From: Nocardioides luteus
GTDB taxonomy: Bacteria > Actinomycetota > Actinomycetes > Propionibacteriales > Nocardioidaceae
Assembly: GCF_015752315.1 (NCBI RefSeq)
Contig: NZ_JADOVJ010000001.1
Coordinates: forward strand, 5,076,501 to 5,140,500
Direction of reading: 5' to 3'
DNA length: 64,000 bases
The translations under genes and the position numbers were made by a program. Below the pieces are notes generated by a model that worked only from the letters and a program-made list of their open reading frames with translations, was not told the origin of the DNA and made no database searches. This document shows positions 45,967 to 54,319 of this stretch, piece by piece (positions within the stretch are counted from its first letter, which is position 1; each line of letters starts with the position of its first letter).

Positions 45967-46039
45967 CGGGTTGTAGGGAAGCGGCCATCCCTCCTGGTTT
46001 GGGTCCAGGCGATCGCGGGTTCGAGTCCCGCCAACCCGA
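45967..46039 (+). tRNA. tRNA-Pro (anticodon UGG)
   Basis: A full 73-nt cloverleaf: acceptor CGGGTTG/CAACCCG with discriminator A, D stem GGGA/TCCC, anticodon stem CCTGG/CCAGG with loop TTTGGGT (anticodon TGG, G37), variable loop CGATC, T arm GCGGG-TTCGAGT-CCCGC. CCA is not encoded. The convergent reductase gene ends 8 bp beyond it. Confidence 0.95.
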
Positions 46040-46046
46040 CGAGGTC

Positions 46047-46520
46047 TCAGTCGACCTTGGTGACGCGGAGGAACTCCTGGACGTCGAAGACGGCCCGGAA
46101 GACGCCCGCGGCCTTGGGCAGCAGCGGCGCGACCTCGGCGTAGGGGACGACCCGCGGGTCGGTGACGCGGTGCTCGATGCCGTCGTGGACGATCGTGGCC
46201 GAGTTGGCGGCCAGCACGTTCTGAACCCAGTCGACCTTGGAGGTGTAGGGCAGGTTGATGACGAAGCCGTCCGGGGTCGGGAACGGCGTGATCGGGGTGG
46301 CGTACTCCCGACCGCTCGCGCGGCCCACGTGGAGGACGACGCCGTTGGTGGCGCCTTCCCCGCCGGCGGTCTTCAGCGCCTCGGCGGCGAACCGCTTCGA
46401 GAAGGCGCGGATCCGGTCCTGCAGCCAGGGCGACTTGTTGCGCATGCCGATCACGAAGGCGGCGCCCGCGCCCGCTACACCGACGGCCAGCAGACCCGGG
46501 ATCACTCGACTCAGTCGCAT
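46047..46520 (-). CDS. Deazaflavin-dependent nitroreductase-family protein (Ddn-like)
   Basis: The 157-residue protein has an N-terminal hydrophobic segment (about residues 8-25) and the Ddn/split-barrel motif region LHVGRASGREYATPI. Ddn-type proteins use reduced F420 to reduce nitro compounds or quinones at the membrane. F420 use is inferred from the family. It is convergent with tRNA-Pro. Confidence 0.78.
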   Translation of the reverse strand: MRLSRVIPGLLAVGVAGAGAAFVIGMRNKSPWLQDRIRAFSKRFAAEALKTAGGEGATNGVVLHVGRASGREYATPITPFPTPDGFVINLPYTSKVDWVQNVLAANSATIVHDGIEHRVTDPRVVPYAEVAPLLPKAAGVFRAVFDVQEFLRVTKVD

Positions 46521-46621
46521 GCGCCAAACCTACCTCGCGACCCCGCAGCGGCTCGGGTGACAGATAACGTGGGCGCCATCACACTGGAGGTCGATGGAGC
46601 ACCGGCGAGGAAGGAGCACGG

Positions 46622-47725
46622 ATGCGGCGCTGGAAGCGAACCCACCTGGGCACAGAAGCCGATCGGGCGACCTTCCGCACCCTCCACAACGCATCGCTGG
46701 CCAGCCCGGCCCTGCGCGGCGGCCTGACCGTCGACAGCGCCGAGCGCGCCGCCCCGCATCTCCAGGCGCTCCTGGCCGCCCCTGCCCTCGCGATCACCGA
46801 CACCGACGGCCTGCTCGCCTGGGAGGGCATCGGCACCCATCACCAGGAGCACGTGACCAAGCTGGCCGAGGGCACGCTGGAGCGCGGCGCGACCCGGTTC
46901 TACGACCGGGTCGACCTCGAGTGCGGCCAGGCCGGCTGCCCGATCCACTCCGCGGTGGTCAGCCCGCTGGTCGTCGACGACCATCTGGTCGGCACGCTGC
47001 AGGCCTACGCCCCGGACACTTCCGCGATGATGGTCCGCGCCACCGACGAGGTCGCGACCTGGGTCTCCGGGCAGCTCGAGCTCGCCGAGCTCGACGCGTC
47101 GCGGCGTCGGCTGATGGAGGCCGAGGTGCGCGCGCTGCGCGCTCAGATCAGCCCCCACTTCATCTACAACTCGCTGGGGGCGATCGCCAGCTTCGTACGC
47201 ACGGATCCGGAGCGGGCGCGGGAGCTGCTCCTGGAGTTCGCGGACTTCACCCGCTACTCCTTCCGCACCCACGGCGAGTACACGACGCTGTCCGAGGAGC
47301 TCCGCTCCGTCGAGCGCTACCTGCTCCTGGAGCAGGCCCGGTTCGGCGAGCGGCTCTCGGTCAGGCTGTCGGTCGCGCCCGAGGTGCTGCCGATCGCGGT
47401 GCCGTTCCTGTGCCTGCAGCCGCTGGTCGAGAACGCCGTACGCCACGGCCTGGCCGACGCGCAGACCGGCCACATCTCCATCCGGGCCGCCGACAGCGGC
47501 ACCGAGTGCGTCATCGAGGTCGAGGACGACGGCGCCGGCGAGGACCCGGAGAAGGTACGCAACGCACTGGCCGGCGGCGCCGACTCCGTCGGGCTCGGCA
47601 ACGTCGACGCCCGGCTCCGCAACGCCTACGGCGACGACTACGGCCTGGTCGTCGAGACCGCCCGCGGCGCCGGCACGAAGGTCATCCTCAGAATCCCGAA
47701 GTTCGCCCCAGGAGTGCACACATGA
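46622..47725 (+). CDS. LytS-type sensor histidine kinase (soluble, GAF-like input)
   Basis: The 367-residue protein has an N-terminal GAF-like sensor region (about residues 45-150) with a Cys101/Cys106 pair (ECGQAGC), then the LytS-family histidine block QISPHFIYNSL (His179) and a HATPase domain (LVENAVRHGL, DDGAGE). Unlike typical LytS it has no membrane domain, so it should sense a cytoplasmic signal. ATGA overlap with the response regulator and closeness to a solute:sodium symporter suggest control of uptake of a small carboxylate, as in BtsSR/YpdAB systems. GTGGGCGCCATCAC at 46569-46582, a GTG-N8-CAC core, lies upstream. Confidence 0.88.
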   Translation: MRRWKRTHLGTEADRATFRTLHNASLASPALRGGLTVDSAERAAPHLQALLAAPALAITDTDGLLAWEGIGTHHQEHVTKLAEGTLERGATRFYDRVDLECGQAGCPIHSAVVSPLVVDDHLVGTLQAYAPDTSAMMVRATDEVATWVSGQLELAELDASRRRLMEAEVRALRAQISPHFIYNSLGAIASFVRTDPERARELLLEFADFTRYSFRTHGEYTTLSEELRSVERYLLLEQARFGERLSVRLSVAPEVLPIAVPFLCLQPLVENAVRHGLADAQTGHISIRAADSGTECVIEVEDDGAGEDPEKVRNALAGGADSVGLGNVDARLRNAYGDDYGLVVETARGAGTKVILRIPKFAPGVHT

Positions 47726-48495
47726 ACGGCCGTACGACGCAGGCCTTCGCCGCCAGACAAGGGGCGCCGGGTGGGCGATTGAGGATCCTGGTCGTCGACG
47801 ACGAGCCGCCGGCGGCCGACGAGCTCTCCTACCTGCTGACCCAGGACGCACGGGTGGCGGAGGTGCGCACCTGCCTGAACGCGACCGACGGGCTGCAGCA
47901 GCTGCAGGGCTCGGGCGTCGACGCGGTGTTCCTCGACATCCAGATGCCGGGGCTCAACGGCCTCGAGCTGGCGCGGCTGCTGGCGCGCTTCAAGACGCCG
48001 CCGGCGGTCGTGTTCGTGACCGCCCACGAGGAGCACGCGCTCGAGGCGTTCGACCTGCGCGCGGTCGACTACGTGCTCAAGCCGGTGCGCGCCGAGCGGC
48101 TGGCCGAGACCGTGACCCGGCTGATGGGCAGCATGCCGGAGGAGGAGCCGAGCGGCGACATCCAGATCCCGGTCGAGCTCGGCGGGGTCACCCGCTTCGT
48201 GTGGCGCTCCCAGATCACCCACGTCGAGGCGCAGGGCGACTACGCCCGGCTGCACACCGCCGACGCCTCCCACCTGGTGCGGGTCCCGCTGACGCAGCTG
48301 GAGCAGGAGTGGGCATCCGCCCGGTTCGTACGCATCCACCGCTCCCTCCTCGTCAACCTCGCCCACGTGACCGAGGTCCGCTCCGAGGCCGGGCGCTGCT
48401 CGGTCGTCGTCGGCGGCGCGTCCCGTGGCACCGAGCTGCAGGTCAGCCGCCGCCACACGCGCCAGCTCAAGGACCTGCTCGCCCGACGCTCATGA
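47722..48495 (+). CDS. LytR/AlgR-type response regulator with LytTR DNA-binding domain
   Basis: The 257-residue protein has a receiver domain (phospho-acceptor Asp72 in VFLDIQMPG; VDYVLKP) and a C-terminal LytTR domain (about residues 150-250; THVEAQGDYARLHT, FVRIHRSLLVNL). LytTR proteins bind direct repeats at promoters. The likely target is the adjacent symporter pair, since the next gene starts 9 bp downstream, but no LytTR box was defined by eye. Confidence 0.9.
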   Translation: MNGRTTQAFAARQGAPGGRLRILVVDDEPPAADELSYLLTQDARVAEVRTCLNATDGLQQLQGSGVDAVFLDIQMPGLNGLELARLLARFKTPPAVVFVTAHEEHALEAFDLRAVDYVLKPVRAERLAETVTRLMGSMPEEEPSGDIQIPVELGGVTRFVWRSQITHVEAQGDYARLHTADASHLVRVPLTQLEQEWASARFVRIHRSLLVNLAHVTEVRSEAGRCSVVVGGASRGTELQVSRRHTRQLKDLLARRS

Positions 48496-48504
48496 CCCGA
48501 TCCG

Positions 48505-48873
48505 ATGACTGAACCCCAACGCGTACGCGTCACCGGTCCGCCCCGGCGTCGCCCGGCCGTCCGCCGGGTCGATGTCGGCGAGGACACCCGCCTCGGCGAG
48601 GTCTACCTCGGCTCGCTGATGCGCGCCCAGCTCTCGATCGCCGTCCGCACCCTGGCCGTGCTCTTCCTCGGCGTCGGCTCGCTCCCGCTGCTCTTCTGGC
48701 TGGCTCCGGGGCTGGTCCACACCTCGCCGTTCGGCATCCCGCTCCCCTGGCTGCTCCTCGGGGTGCTGGTCTACCCGTTCCTGTTCCTCCTCGGTCGCTG
48801 GTACCTGCGCGGTGCGGAGCGCAACGAGGCCAGCTACGCCGACCTCCTGAAGTCGGACGACGAGACGCCATGA
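48505..48873 (+). CDS. Small two-span membrane protein, accessory to the symporter
   Basis: The 122-residue protein has a basic N-terminus and two membrane spans (about residues 45-66 and 75-97). It takes the place that DUF485 proteins hold upstream of actP in acetate transport operons (compare 52.2 kb). It is not clearly DUF485 itself. Its stop overlaps the symporter start as ATGA, so it is probably an accessory subunit. Confidence 0.65.
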   Translation: MTEPQRVRVTGPPRRRPAVRRVDVGEDTRLGEVYLGSLMRAQLSIAVRTLAVLFLGVGSLPLLFWLAPGLVHTSPFGIPLPWLLLGVLVYPFLFLLGRWYLRGAERNEASYADLLKSDDETP

Positions 48874-50399
48874 CCTTCGACTCCGCCCCGGCGATCGTCG
48901 CGGTCACCCTGGTCACCCTGGCGACGCTGACGATCGGCACCTGGGGGCTGCGGTTCAGCCGGACCACGAGCGACTTCTACGTCGCCTCGCGGTCGGTGCG
49001 GCCCGGCCTCAACGCGAGCGCCATCGGCGGGGAGTATCTCTCCGCCGCCTCCTTCCTCGGTGTCGCCGGACTCGTCTTCACCTCCGGCGCCGAGATGCTC
49101 TGGTATCCGATCGGCTGGACCGCCGGGTATCTGGTGCTGCTGACCCTGGTCGCGGCACCTCTGCGCAGGTCAGGGGCGTATACGCTGCCCGACTTCGCCG
49201 AGGAGCGGCTCGCCTCGCGCGGCGTCCGGAGGCTCTGCTCGCTGCTGGTCGTGTCCATCGGCTGGCTCTATCTGCTGCCGCAGCTGCAGGGTGCCGGGCT
49301 GACCCTGGAGCTGGTCGCGGGCGCACCTCGCTGGGTGGGACCGGTGCTGGTCGGGACGGTGGTGCTGGTCAGCGTCTTCTCCGGCGGGATGCGCTCCATC
49401 ACGTTCGTCCAGGCCTTCCAGTACTGGCTCAAGCTGACCGCCCTGCTGGTGCCGGTCGGGGTGCTGGTCGCGGTCTGGGGCAGCGACGGCGCGCCTCGGG
49501 CCACCGACCTCAGCCAGACCTGGTCGCTGCCGATGGGCACCGACGGTTCCGCCGGCCTCTACGCCACCTACTCGCTGATCGCGGCGACCTTCCTCGGCAC
49601 CATGGGCCTGCCGCACGTGGGCGTCCGCTTCTACACCAACCCCGACGGCCGCGCCGCCCGCCGCACCACCCTGGTCGTGCTCGCACTGCTCGGCGTCTTC
49701 TACCTGCTGCCACCGATCCTCGGCCTCCTCGGACGCGTGTACGCAGCCACCCCCGCCTCCGCCGACACCCTGGTGCTCGAGCTCCCCCGTCTGATGGTCC
49801 CCGGCTGGGCAGGTGACGCCCTCACCGGGCTGGTCTGCGCGGGTGCCTTCGCCGCGTTCCTGTCGACGTCGTCGGGCCTGGCCATCGCCGTCTCCGGCGT
49901 GCTCTCCCAGGACGTGGTCGTGCCGCTGCTGCGCCGCCGGGGCAGCCGCTACGGCGGTGTCGCCGCCTTCCGGATCGCCTCCCTGGTCGCCGTCATCGTG
50001 CCGGTCGCCGGCGCCCTGCTGACCCCCAGCGTCGGCGTCGCCCGCGGCGTCGCGCTCGCCTTCGCCCTCGCCGCCGCCACCTTCTGCCCCCTGCTCCTGC
50101 TCGGTATCTGGTGGCGCCGGCTGACCGCCTACGGCGCCGCGACCGGCCTGGTCACCGGGCTCATCACCACCGGCACGGCCGTGGTGTTCACGATCAGTGG
50201 GTCGCGTACGGACACCTGGGCGGATGTCGCTCTCAGCCAGCCGGCCTTGTGGGCGGTGCCGCTGTCGTTCGCGGTCATGATCGTGGTCAGCCTCGCCACC
50301 GCCGCCCACGTCCCCGCCCACACCACGCGGCTTCTCGTCCGCCTCCACACCCCCGAACCGACGATCGAGCCCGCCGTCACGCCCGCGCTGCAGCGCTGA
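48870..50399 (+). CDS. Sodium:solute symporter family protein (ActP-like)
   Basis: The 509-residue protein has about 13 spans and SSS-family features (SEYLSAASFLGVAGLVF-like segment GGEYLSAASFLGVAG, SGGMRSITFVQAFQYWLK, MGLPHVGVRFYTNPDG). It resembles the cation/acetate symporter ActP at 52.6 kb but is clearly diverged, so its substrate may be another monocarboxylate such as pyruvate or lactate. It ends the LytS-LytR-accessory-symporter run. Confidence 0.88.
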   Translation: MTFDSAPAIVAVTLVTLATLTIGTWGLRFSRTTSDFYVASRSVRPGLNASAIGGEYLSAASFLGVAGLVFTSGAEMLWYPIGWTAGYLVLLTLVAAPLRRSGAYTLPDFAEERLASRGVRRLCSLLVVSIGWLYLLPQLQGAGLTLELVAGAPRWVGPVLVGTVVLVSVFSGGMRSITFVQAFQYWLKLTALLVPVGVLVAVWGSDGAPRATDLSQTWSLPMGTDGSAGLYATYSLIAATFLGTMGLPHVGVRFYTNPDGRAARRTTLVVLALLGVFYLLPPILGLLGRVYAATPASADTLVLELPRLMVPGWAGDALTGLVCAGAFAAFLSTSSGLAIAVSGVLSQDVVVPLLRRRGSRYGGVAAFRIASLVAVIVPVAGALLTPSVGVARGVALAFALAAATFCPLLLLGIWWRRLTAYGAATGLVTGLITTGTAVVFTISGSRTDTWADVALSQPALWAVPLSFAVMIVVSLATAAHVPAHTTRLLVRLHTPEPTIEPAVTPALQR

Positions 50400-50907
50400 C
50401 TCTCAGCAGACGGTGATCTCCACCTGAACCGAGGTGGTCCACCCATGACCGTCACCGCCGTGAATCACCAGCAGGTGCGAGCCGGGTGCGAGCGGCTCGA
50501 CGACAGGGACGTCGAATCGCCGCGCTGACACGCCACCGCGGTTGCCAGCGACGAACCAAGCGCTTGATCCTTCCGGCGCATCGCCGCCTCGATACCCTCC
50601 CGCCGCCAGGTGAACGAAAATTTGTTCACCCATCACAGAGCGAACGAATTTTCGTTCGTCCCGGTGACCACCGGCCACGCAGGCGACGGCTCGAAACTCC
50701 GGCGAGATGGGCACTTCCATCGCTAACCGGCCCACAAACGCGGCTGCTGCTCGCCCGATCCGACCGCCGGGATCGCATCCCCATATTTGGGGACACGAGC
50801 CTGAGAGCACCCGTCGATGGACGTCGAGCGTCTTTACGATCTCGCGGTTCTCGGCACGTGTCGTCGGGACGTCGCAGCCCATCCCGAACGATGAATTCGA
50901 AAGGCAC
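50400..50907. other. 508-bp region without a convincing gene
   Basis: Between the symporter and the secreted protein gene. It has frames on both strands, one of which (minus, ending in a beta-strand-like segment SHLLVIHGGDGHGWTTSVQVEI) could be a fragment of an Ig-like secreted protein, but no ribosome binding site supports it. It holds the two AT-rich palindromes listed separately. Confidence 0.5.
50610..50658. promoter_or_regulatory. Two AT-rich palindromes sharing GAACGAA
   Basis: GTGAACGAAAATTTGTTCAC (50610-50629) and CGAACGAATTTTCGTTCG (50641-50658) are palindromes whose GAACGAA half-sites are 30 bp apart, about three helical turns. AT-rich dyads stand out in this GC-rich DNA and look like a tandem operator, about 250 bp before the secreted protein gene. 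Confidence 0.5.
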
Positions 50908-51942
50908 ATGAAGAAGTTCGCAAGCCTCACCGCAGCGGCAATCGTCGTACCGCTGCTTGCGCTGGCCAGCCCGGCCAGCGCCGCCCCCGGAGACGTGACT
51001 GCCTCCGCTCGCAACGTCACCCTCCCTCCGGGAGCCTGTGACTACCACGGATACATCGAGGTCAAGGTCGAGAGGGACACGTACGACACTGGCGGATGGC
51101 TCTCCCTCGACATCATCGATCCTGCTGGCGCCGAGGTCACCGGAGTCTTCGAGCAGCCAATCAGCACGGATGGGAACGTCGACACCTACGCCAGCACGGT
51201 GTTCCTGTGCGATGACCGCCCGGGCACCTACACAGCTCGTGGGTCGGCCGACTACTACAACAGCCAGACCGGCAACGAAAGCTCGTACGGCGTCTCGACG
51301 ACCTTCACTCTGAAGATCCAGGCGCCTTCCGTGTCGATCTCTGCCTCGAACGTGAAGGTCTGGAAGGACACCTGCGGCAACGTCGGAAATGTCGTCGTCA
51401 GTGGGATCAGCAACATCCCGGCCGGCTGGAATCTGTACTCGCGCAGTGGCTACACATACACCTACAACCAGGCAGGCTCGCTCGTCGATTCGAACGCGGG
51501 ATCCTTCCGCTGGTGCAAGAGCACGACTGGGACCTACCGCGCGACCACCAGCCAGTACATCGAGCTCGTCAACCCGGCCACCGGCGACGTCACCTACGTG
51601 ACACTGAACAGGTCGAGGACATTCAGCGTCTCGTACAACTCGCCGTACTGGTCGAGCGTGACCAAGTACGGCAGCACGGTCAAGGCAACCGACAAGCGGT
51701 GGAGAGTAACCGGCAAACTCGCCCGTCAAGGCGACGCCAGTTACGGCGGTCGACGGATCTACCTGCAACGTTGGACCGGCACCCAGTGGGCGACCGCCAC
51801 GTCGTGCGTGACAGCTTCGACCGGGCAATGCTCCGTGGCGCTGCGACCGCCGAGGCGGTCCAGCTACAGGTGGTACGTCCCGGCGACAGCCCGGGTCAAG
51901 GCGGACACTTCGGCGACGTTCATCCTGACCCGTCGGGCATAG
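50908..51942 (+). CDS. Secreted protein of unknown function
   Basis: The 344-residue precursor has a Sec signal (MKKFASLTAAAIVVPLLALA, cleavage near SASA-AP) and three beta-rich segments: about 30-135, 140-245 (with VKVWKDTCGN) and 250-344 (WRVTGKLARQG, RRIYLQRWTGTQW), the last like Ig-like/calcium-binding repeats that follow RIYLQR-type motifs. Several paired cysteines suggest disulfides. The coding sequence is less GC-biased than its neighbours and the gene stands alone, hinting at acquisition. GAAAGG precedes the ATG. No enzymatic motif was seen. Confidence 0.75.
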   Translation: MKKFASLTAAAIVVPLLALASPASAAPGDVTASARNVTLPPGACDYHGYIEVKVERDTYDTGGWLSLDIIDPAGAEVTGVFEQPISTDGNVDTYASTVFLCDDRPGTYTARGSADYYNSQTGNESSYGVSTTFTLKIQAPSVSISASNVKVWKDTCGNVGNVVVSGISNIPAGWNLYSRSGYTYTYNQAGSLVDSNAGSFRWCKSTTGTYRATTSQYIELVNPATGDVTYVTLNRSRTFSVSYNSPYWSSVTKYGSTVKATDKRWRVTGKLARQGDASYGGRRIYLQRWTGTQWATATSCVTASTGQCSVALRPPRRSSYRWYVPATARVKADTSATFILTRRA

Positions 51943-51978
51943 CTCCGCACGACATCCACGTAGCCGTCAGCTATGAGA

Positions 51979-52019
51979 GAGGGTCCGGCCTTGTGAATCG
52001 TTCACAAGGCCGGACCCTC
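51979..52019. terminator. 19-bp perfect hairpin after the secreted protein gene
   Basis: GAGGGTCCGGCCTTGTGAA pairs fully with TTCACAAGGCCGGACCCTC around a TCG loop, 36 bp after the stop. It is the likely terminator, although no U-run follows. Confidence 0.8.
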
Positions 52020-52151
52020 GGTCGTAGCCGCTCCCGAGCCCTGGGGGCTCGGTGCCACTCGACGTACGAAACCGACCGCTCGTCGCGCGACCGCGCCGCC
52101 CACCGAGGGAGGGCGCATTACCCCGCGACGAGCGGGGCGAGCGAGCCCTAA

Positions 52152-52167
52152 TGTGACTGCGATCACA
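52152..52167. promoter_or_regulatory. Consensus CRP site upstream of the DUF485-actP operon
   Basis: TGTGACTGCGATCACA is a perfect match to TGTGA-N6-TCACA, 55 bp before the DUF485 start. A crp gene lies at 62.8 kb. Confidence 0.7.
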
Positions 52168-52222
52168 CGTCGCCCGTCCTTCACCCCCACGATGGACGGC
52201 CTCGTCAACGAAAGGGTTAACC

Positions 52223-52573
52223 GTGAGCGCTGAAGCACACGACCAAGCCCACCGGCACGACCCGGTCTACGACAGCCTGCACGCCACGGCGGAGTTTCGC
52301 GCTCTGCGGTCGGCGTACCGGAAGTTCGTCTTCCCGGCCACGGTGGCATTCCTGGCTTGGTACCTCCTCTACGTCGTCTGCTCGAACTGGGCTGAGGGCT
52401 TCATGAACACCAAGCTGGTCGGCAACATCAACGTCGCGCTGGTCTTCGGGCTCCTGCAGTTCGCGACCACGTTCGGTATCGCCTACCTCTACGCCAACTA
52501 CTCCAACAAGCACCTCGACCCGCTGGCTCGGAAGCTCGACGAGGAATACGAGAGCCAGAAGAGGGAGGCCTGA
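52223..52573 (+). CDS. DUF485 membrane protein, partner of ActP
   Basis: The 116-residue protein has the DUF485 layout: a soluble N-terminus with FRALRSAYRKFVFPATVAF, then two membrane spans (about residues 33-52 and 66-90, with IAYLYANYSNKHLDPLA). DUF485 proteins are encoded directly before cation/acetate symporters and are thought to assist them. GTG start with AAAGGG upstream; one base separates its stop from the actP start. Confidence 0.9.
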   Translation: MSAEAHDQAHRHDPVYDSLHATAEFRALRSAYRKFVFPATVAFLAWYLLYVVCSNWAEGFMNTKLVGNINVALVFGLLQFATTFGIAYLYANYSNKHLDPLARKLDEEYESQKREA

Positions 52574-52574
52574 C

Positions 52575-54206
52575 ATGGACGGTAGCCAGATCCTCACCAC
52601 GGTCCTCTTCCTGACGGTCGTCGCGATCACGATCGGCATCACCTTCTGGGCGAGCCGGCAGACGAAGACCGCGGCCGATTACTACGCCGGCGGCCGCGGC
52701 TTCTCGGGCTTCCAGAACGGGCTCGCGATCGGCGGCGACTACATGTCGGCGGCCTCGTTCCTCGGTATCTCCGGCGCCATCGCGCTGTCGGGCTACGACG
52801 GCTTCCTCTACTCGATCGGCTTCCTCGTCGCCTGGCTGGTGGCGCTGCTGCTGGTCGCGGAGGTGCTGCGCAACTCGGGTCGCTACACGATGGCCGACCA
52901 GCTGGCGTACCGGATGAAGCAGCGCCCGGTCCGGATGGCGGCCGCGACCTCCACGGTCGTCGTGTCGATCTTCTACCTGCTGGCCCAGATGGTCGGTGCG
53001 GGCGCGCTGGTGGCCCTGCTGCTCGGCGTCGAGGACCAGGCGGTCAAGAATGTCGTGATCCTGTTCGTCGGTGCGCTGATGATCTTCTACGTCACCGTCG
53101 GCGGCATGAAGGGCACCACCTGGGTCCAGATCGTCAAGGCCGTCCTGCTGATGACCGGCTCGGCGCTGATCGTGATCCTGGTGCTCGCCCAGTTCGGCTT
53201 CAACCTCTCCGAGCTGCTCGGCTCCGCCGCCGACGCCTCGGGCAAGGGCGACGCCTTCCTCCAGCCCGGTCTGAAGTACGGCCTGAGCTTCACCAGCGAG
53301 CTGGACTTCGTCTCGCTCGGGCTCGCCCTGGTGCTCGGCACCGCCGGCCTGCCGCACATCCTGATCCGCTTCTACACCGTCCCGACCTCGGCGGATGCCC
53401 GCAAGTCGGTGCTGTGGGCGATCGGTCTGATCGGCGTCTTCTACCTGTTCACCCTGGTTCTGGGCTTCGGTGCGGCCGCGCTGGTCGACCCGACCACCCT
53501 GGACAAGGCCGGCAACCTGGCGGCGCCGCTGCTCGCCCAGGAGGTCGGTGGCGGTGAGGGCTCCATCGGCGGTGCCGTACTGCTGGCACTGATCGCGGCG
53601 GTCGCCTTCGCGACGATCCTCGCCGTGGTCGCGGGCCTGACGCTGACCTCCTCGGTCTCCGTCGCCCACGACATCTACAACTCGGTGATCAAGCGTGGCA
53701 AGGCCACCGAGAAGGAGGAGCTGAAGGTCTCGCGCTGGGCCGCGGCGGGCATCGGCCTGGTCGCGATCCTGCTGGCCATCCCGGCACAGTCGCTGAACAT
53801 CGCGTTCCTGGTGGCGCTGGCCTTCGCGGTCGCCGCCTCGGCGAACCTGCCCGCGATCATCTACAACATGTTCTGGGCGCGGTTCAACACCCGCGGCGCG
53901 ACCTGGTCGATCTACGGCGGCCTGATCTCCTGCGTCGGCCTGGTCTTCTTCTCGCCGGTCGTCTCCGGCAAGACGGCCGTGGACGCGGTGACCGGCGAGA
54001 CGATCTCCGCCTCGCTGTTCCCGCTCGGCGTGGACTTCTCCTGGTTCCCGCTGGAGAACCCCGGCATCATCTCCATCCCGCTCGGCTTCTTCCTGGGCTG
54101 GCTGGGCACGGTGACGTCGAAGGAGCCGGAGACCGCAGAGCGGTACGTCGAGCTCGAGGTCCGCGCCCTCACCGGCGCCGGCTCGGAGAAGGCGATCACG
54201 CACTGA
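52575..54206 (+). CDS. actP: Cation/acetate symporter ActP
   Basis: The 543-residue SSS-family protein has about 13 spans and ActP hallmarks (GGDYMSAASFLGISGAIAL, TAGLPHILIRFYTVP, VAHDIYNSVI). It couples acetate (and related short acids) uptake to sodium or protons. Together with DUF485 before it and acs after it, it forms an acetate uptake-and-activation module. A strong terminator closes the operon. Confidence 0.95.
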   Translation: MDGSQILTTVLFLTVVAITIGITFWASRQTKTAADYYAGGRGFSGFQNGLAIGGDYMSAASFLGISGAIALSGYDGFLYSIGFLVAWLVALLLVAEVLRNSGRYTMADQLAYRMKQRPVRMAAATSTVVVSIFYLLAQMVGAGALVALLLGVEDQAVKNVVILFVGALMIFYVTVGGMKGTTWVQIVKAVLLMTGSALIVILVLAQFGFNLSELLGSAADASGKGDAFLQPGLKYGLSFTSELDFVSLGLALVLGTAGLPHILIRFYTVPTSADARKSVLWAIGLIGVFYLFTLVLGFGAAALVDPTTLDKAGNLAAPLLAQEVGGGEGSIGGAVLLALIAAVAFATILAVVAGLTLTSSVSVAHDIYNSVIKRGKATEKEELKVSRWAAAGIGLVAILLAIPAQSLNIAFLVALAFAVAASANLPAIIYNMFWARFNTRGATWSIYGGLISCVGLVFFSPVVSGKTAVDAVTGETISASLFPLGVDFSWFPLENPGIISIPLGFFLGWLGTVTSKEPETAERYVELEVRALTGAGSEKAITH

Positions 54207-54215
54207 TCTCCCAAC

Positions 54216-54255
54216 GGCGGGCCGTCGTACATCTGCGGTTGTACGACGGCCCGCC
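54216..54255 (+). terminator. Intrinsic terminator after actP
   Basis: GGCGGGCCGTCGTACA pairs with TGTACGACGGCCCGCC around an 8-nt loop and is followed by ATCATTCTTT. Confidence 0.9.
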
Positions 54256-54279
54256 ATCATTCTTTCCCCCGCACTACCC

Positions 54280-54295
54280 TGTGGCTTGAGCCACA
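54280..54295. promoter_or_regulatory. Perfect dyad, CRP-like, in front of acs
   Basis: TGTGGCTTGAGCCACA has perfect 7-bp arms and the GTG-N8-CAC core of actinobacterial CRP sites. It lies 24 bp before the acs start, a position compatible with repression or with a downstream-overlapping promoter. Confidence 0.5.
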
Positions 54296-54319
54296 CATTT
54301 TTCGTACGTAGGAGTCACT

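Noticed and set aside
45967..46039. tRNA-Pro as an integration site for a mobile element
   Set aside because: Both sides carry ordinary chromosomal genes, no integrase is present and no duplicate of the tRNA 3' end was seen in the window.
50403..50720. Minus-strand 105-codon frame with an Ig-like ending
   Set aside because: No ribosome binding site, it runs across the AT-rich operator-like palindromes, and most of it has no recognisable protein character. It may be a decayed fragment, so it is not called as a gene.
51991..52007. TTGTGAATCGTTCACAA, which looks like a Rex operator
   Set aside because: The spacer is 3 instead of 4 bases and the sequence is simply the loop-proximal part of a 19-bp terminator hairpin after the secreted protein gene.
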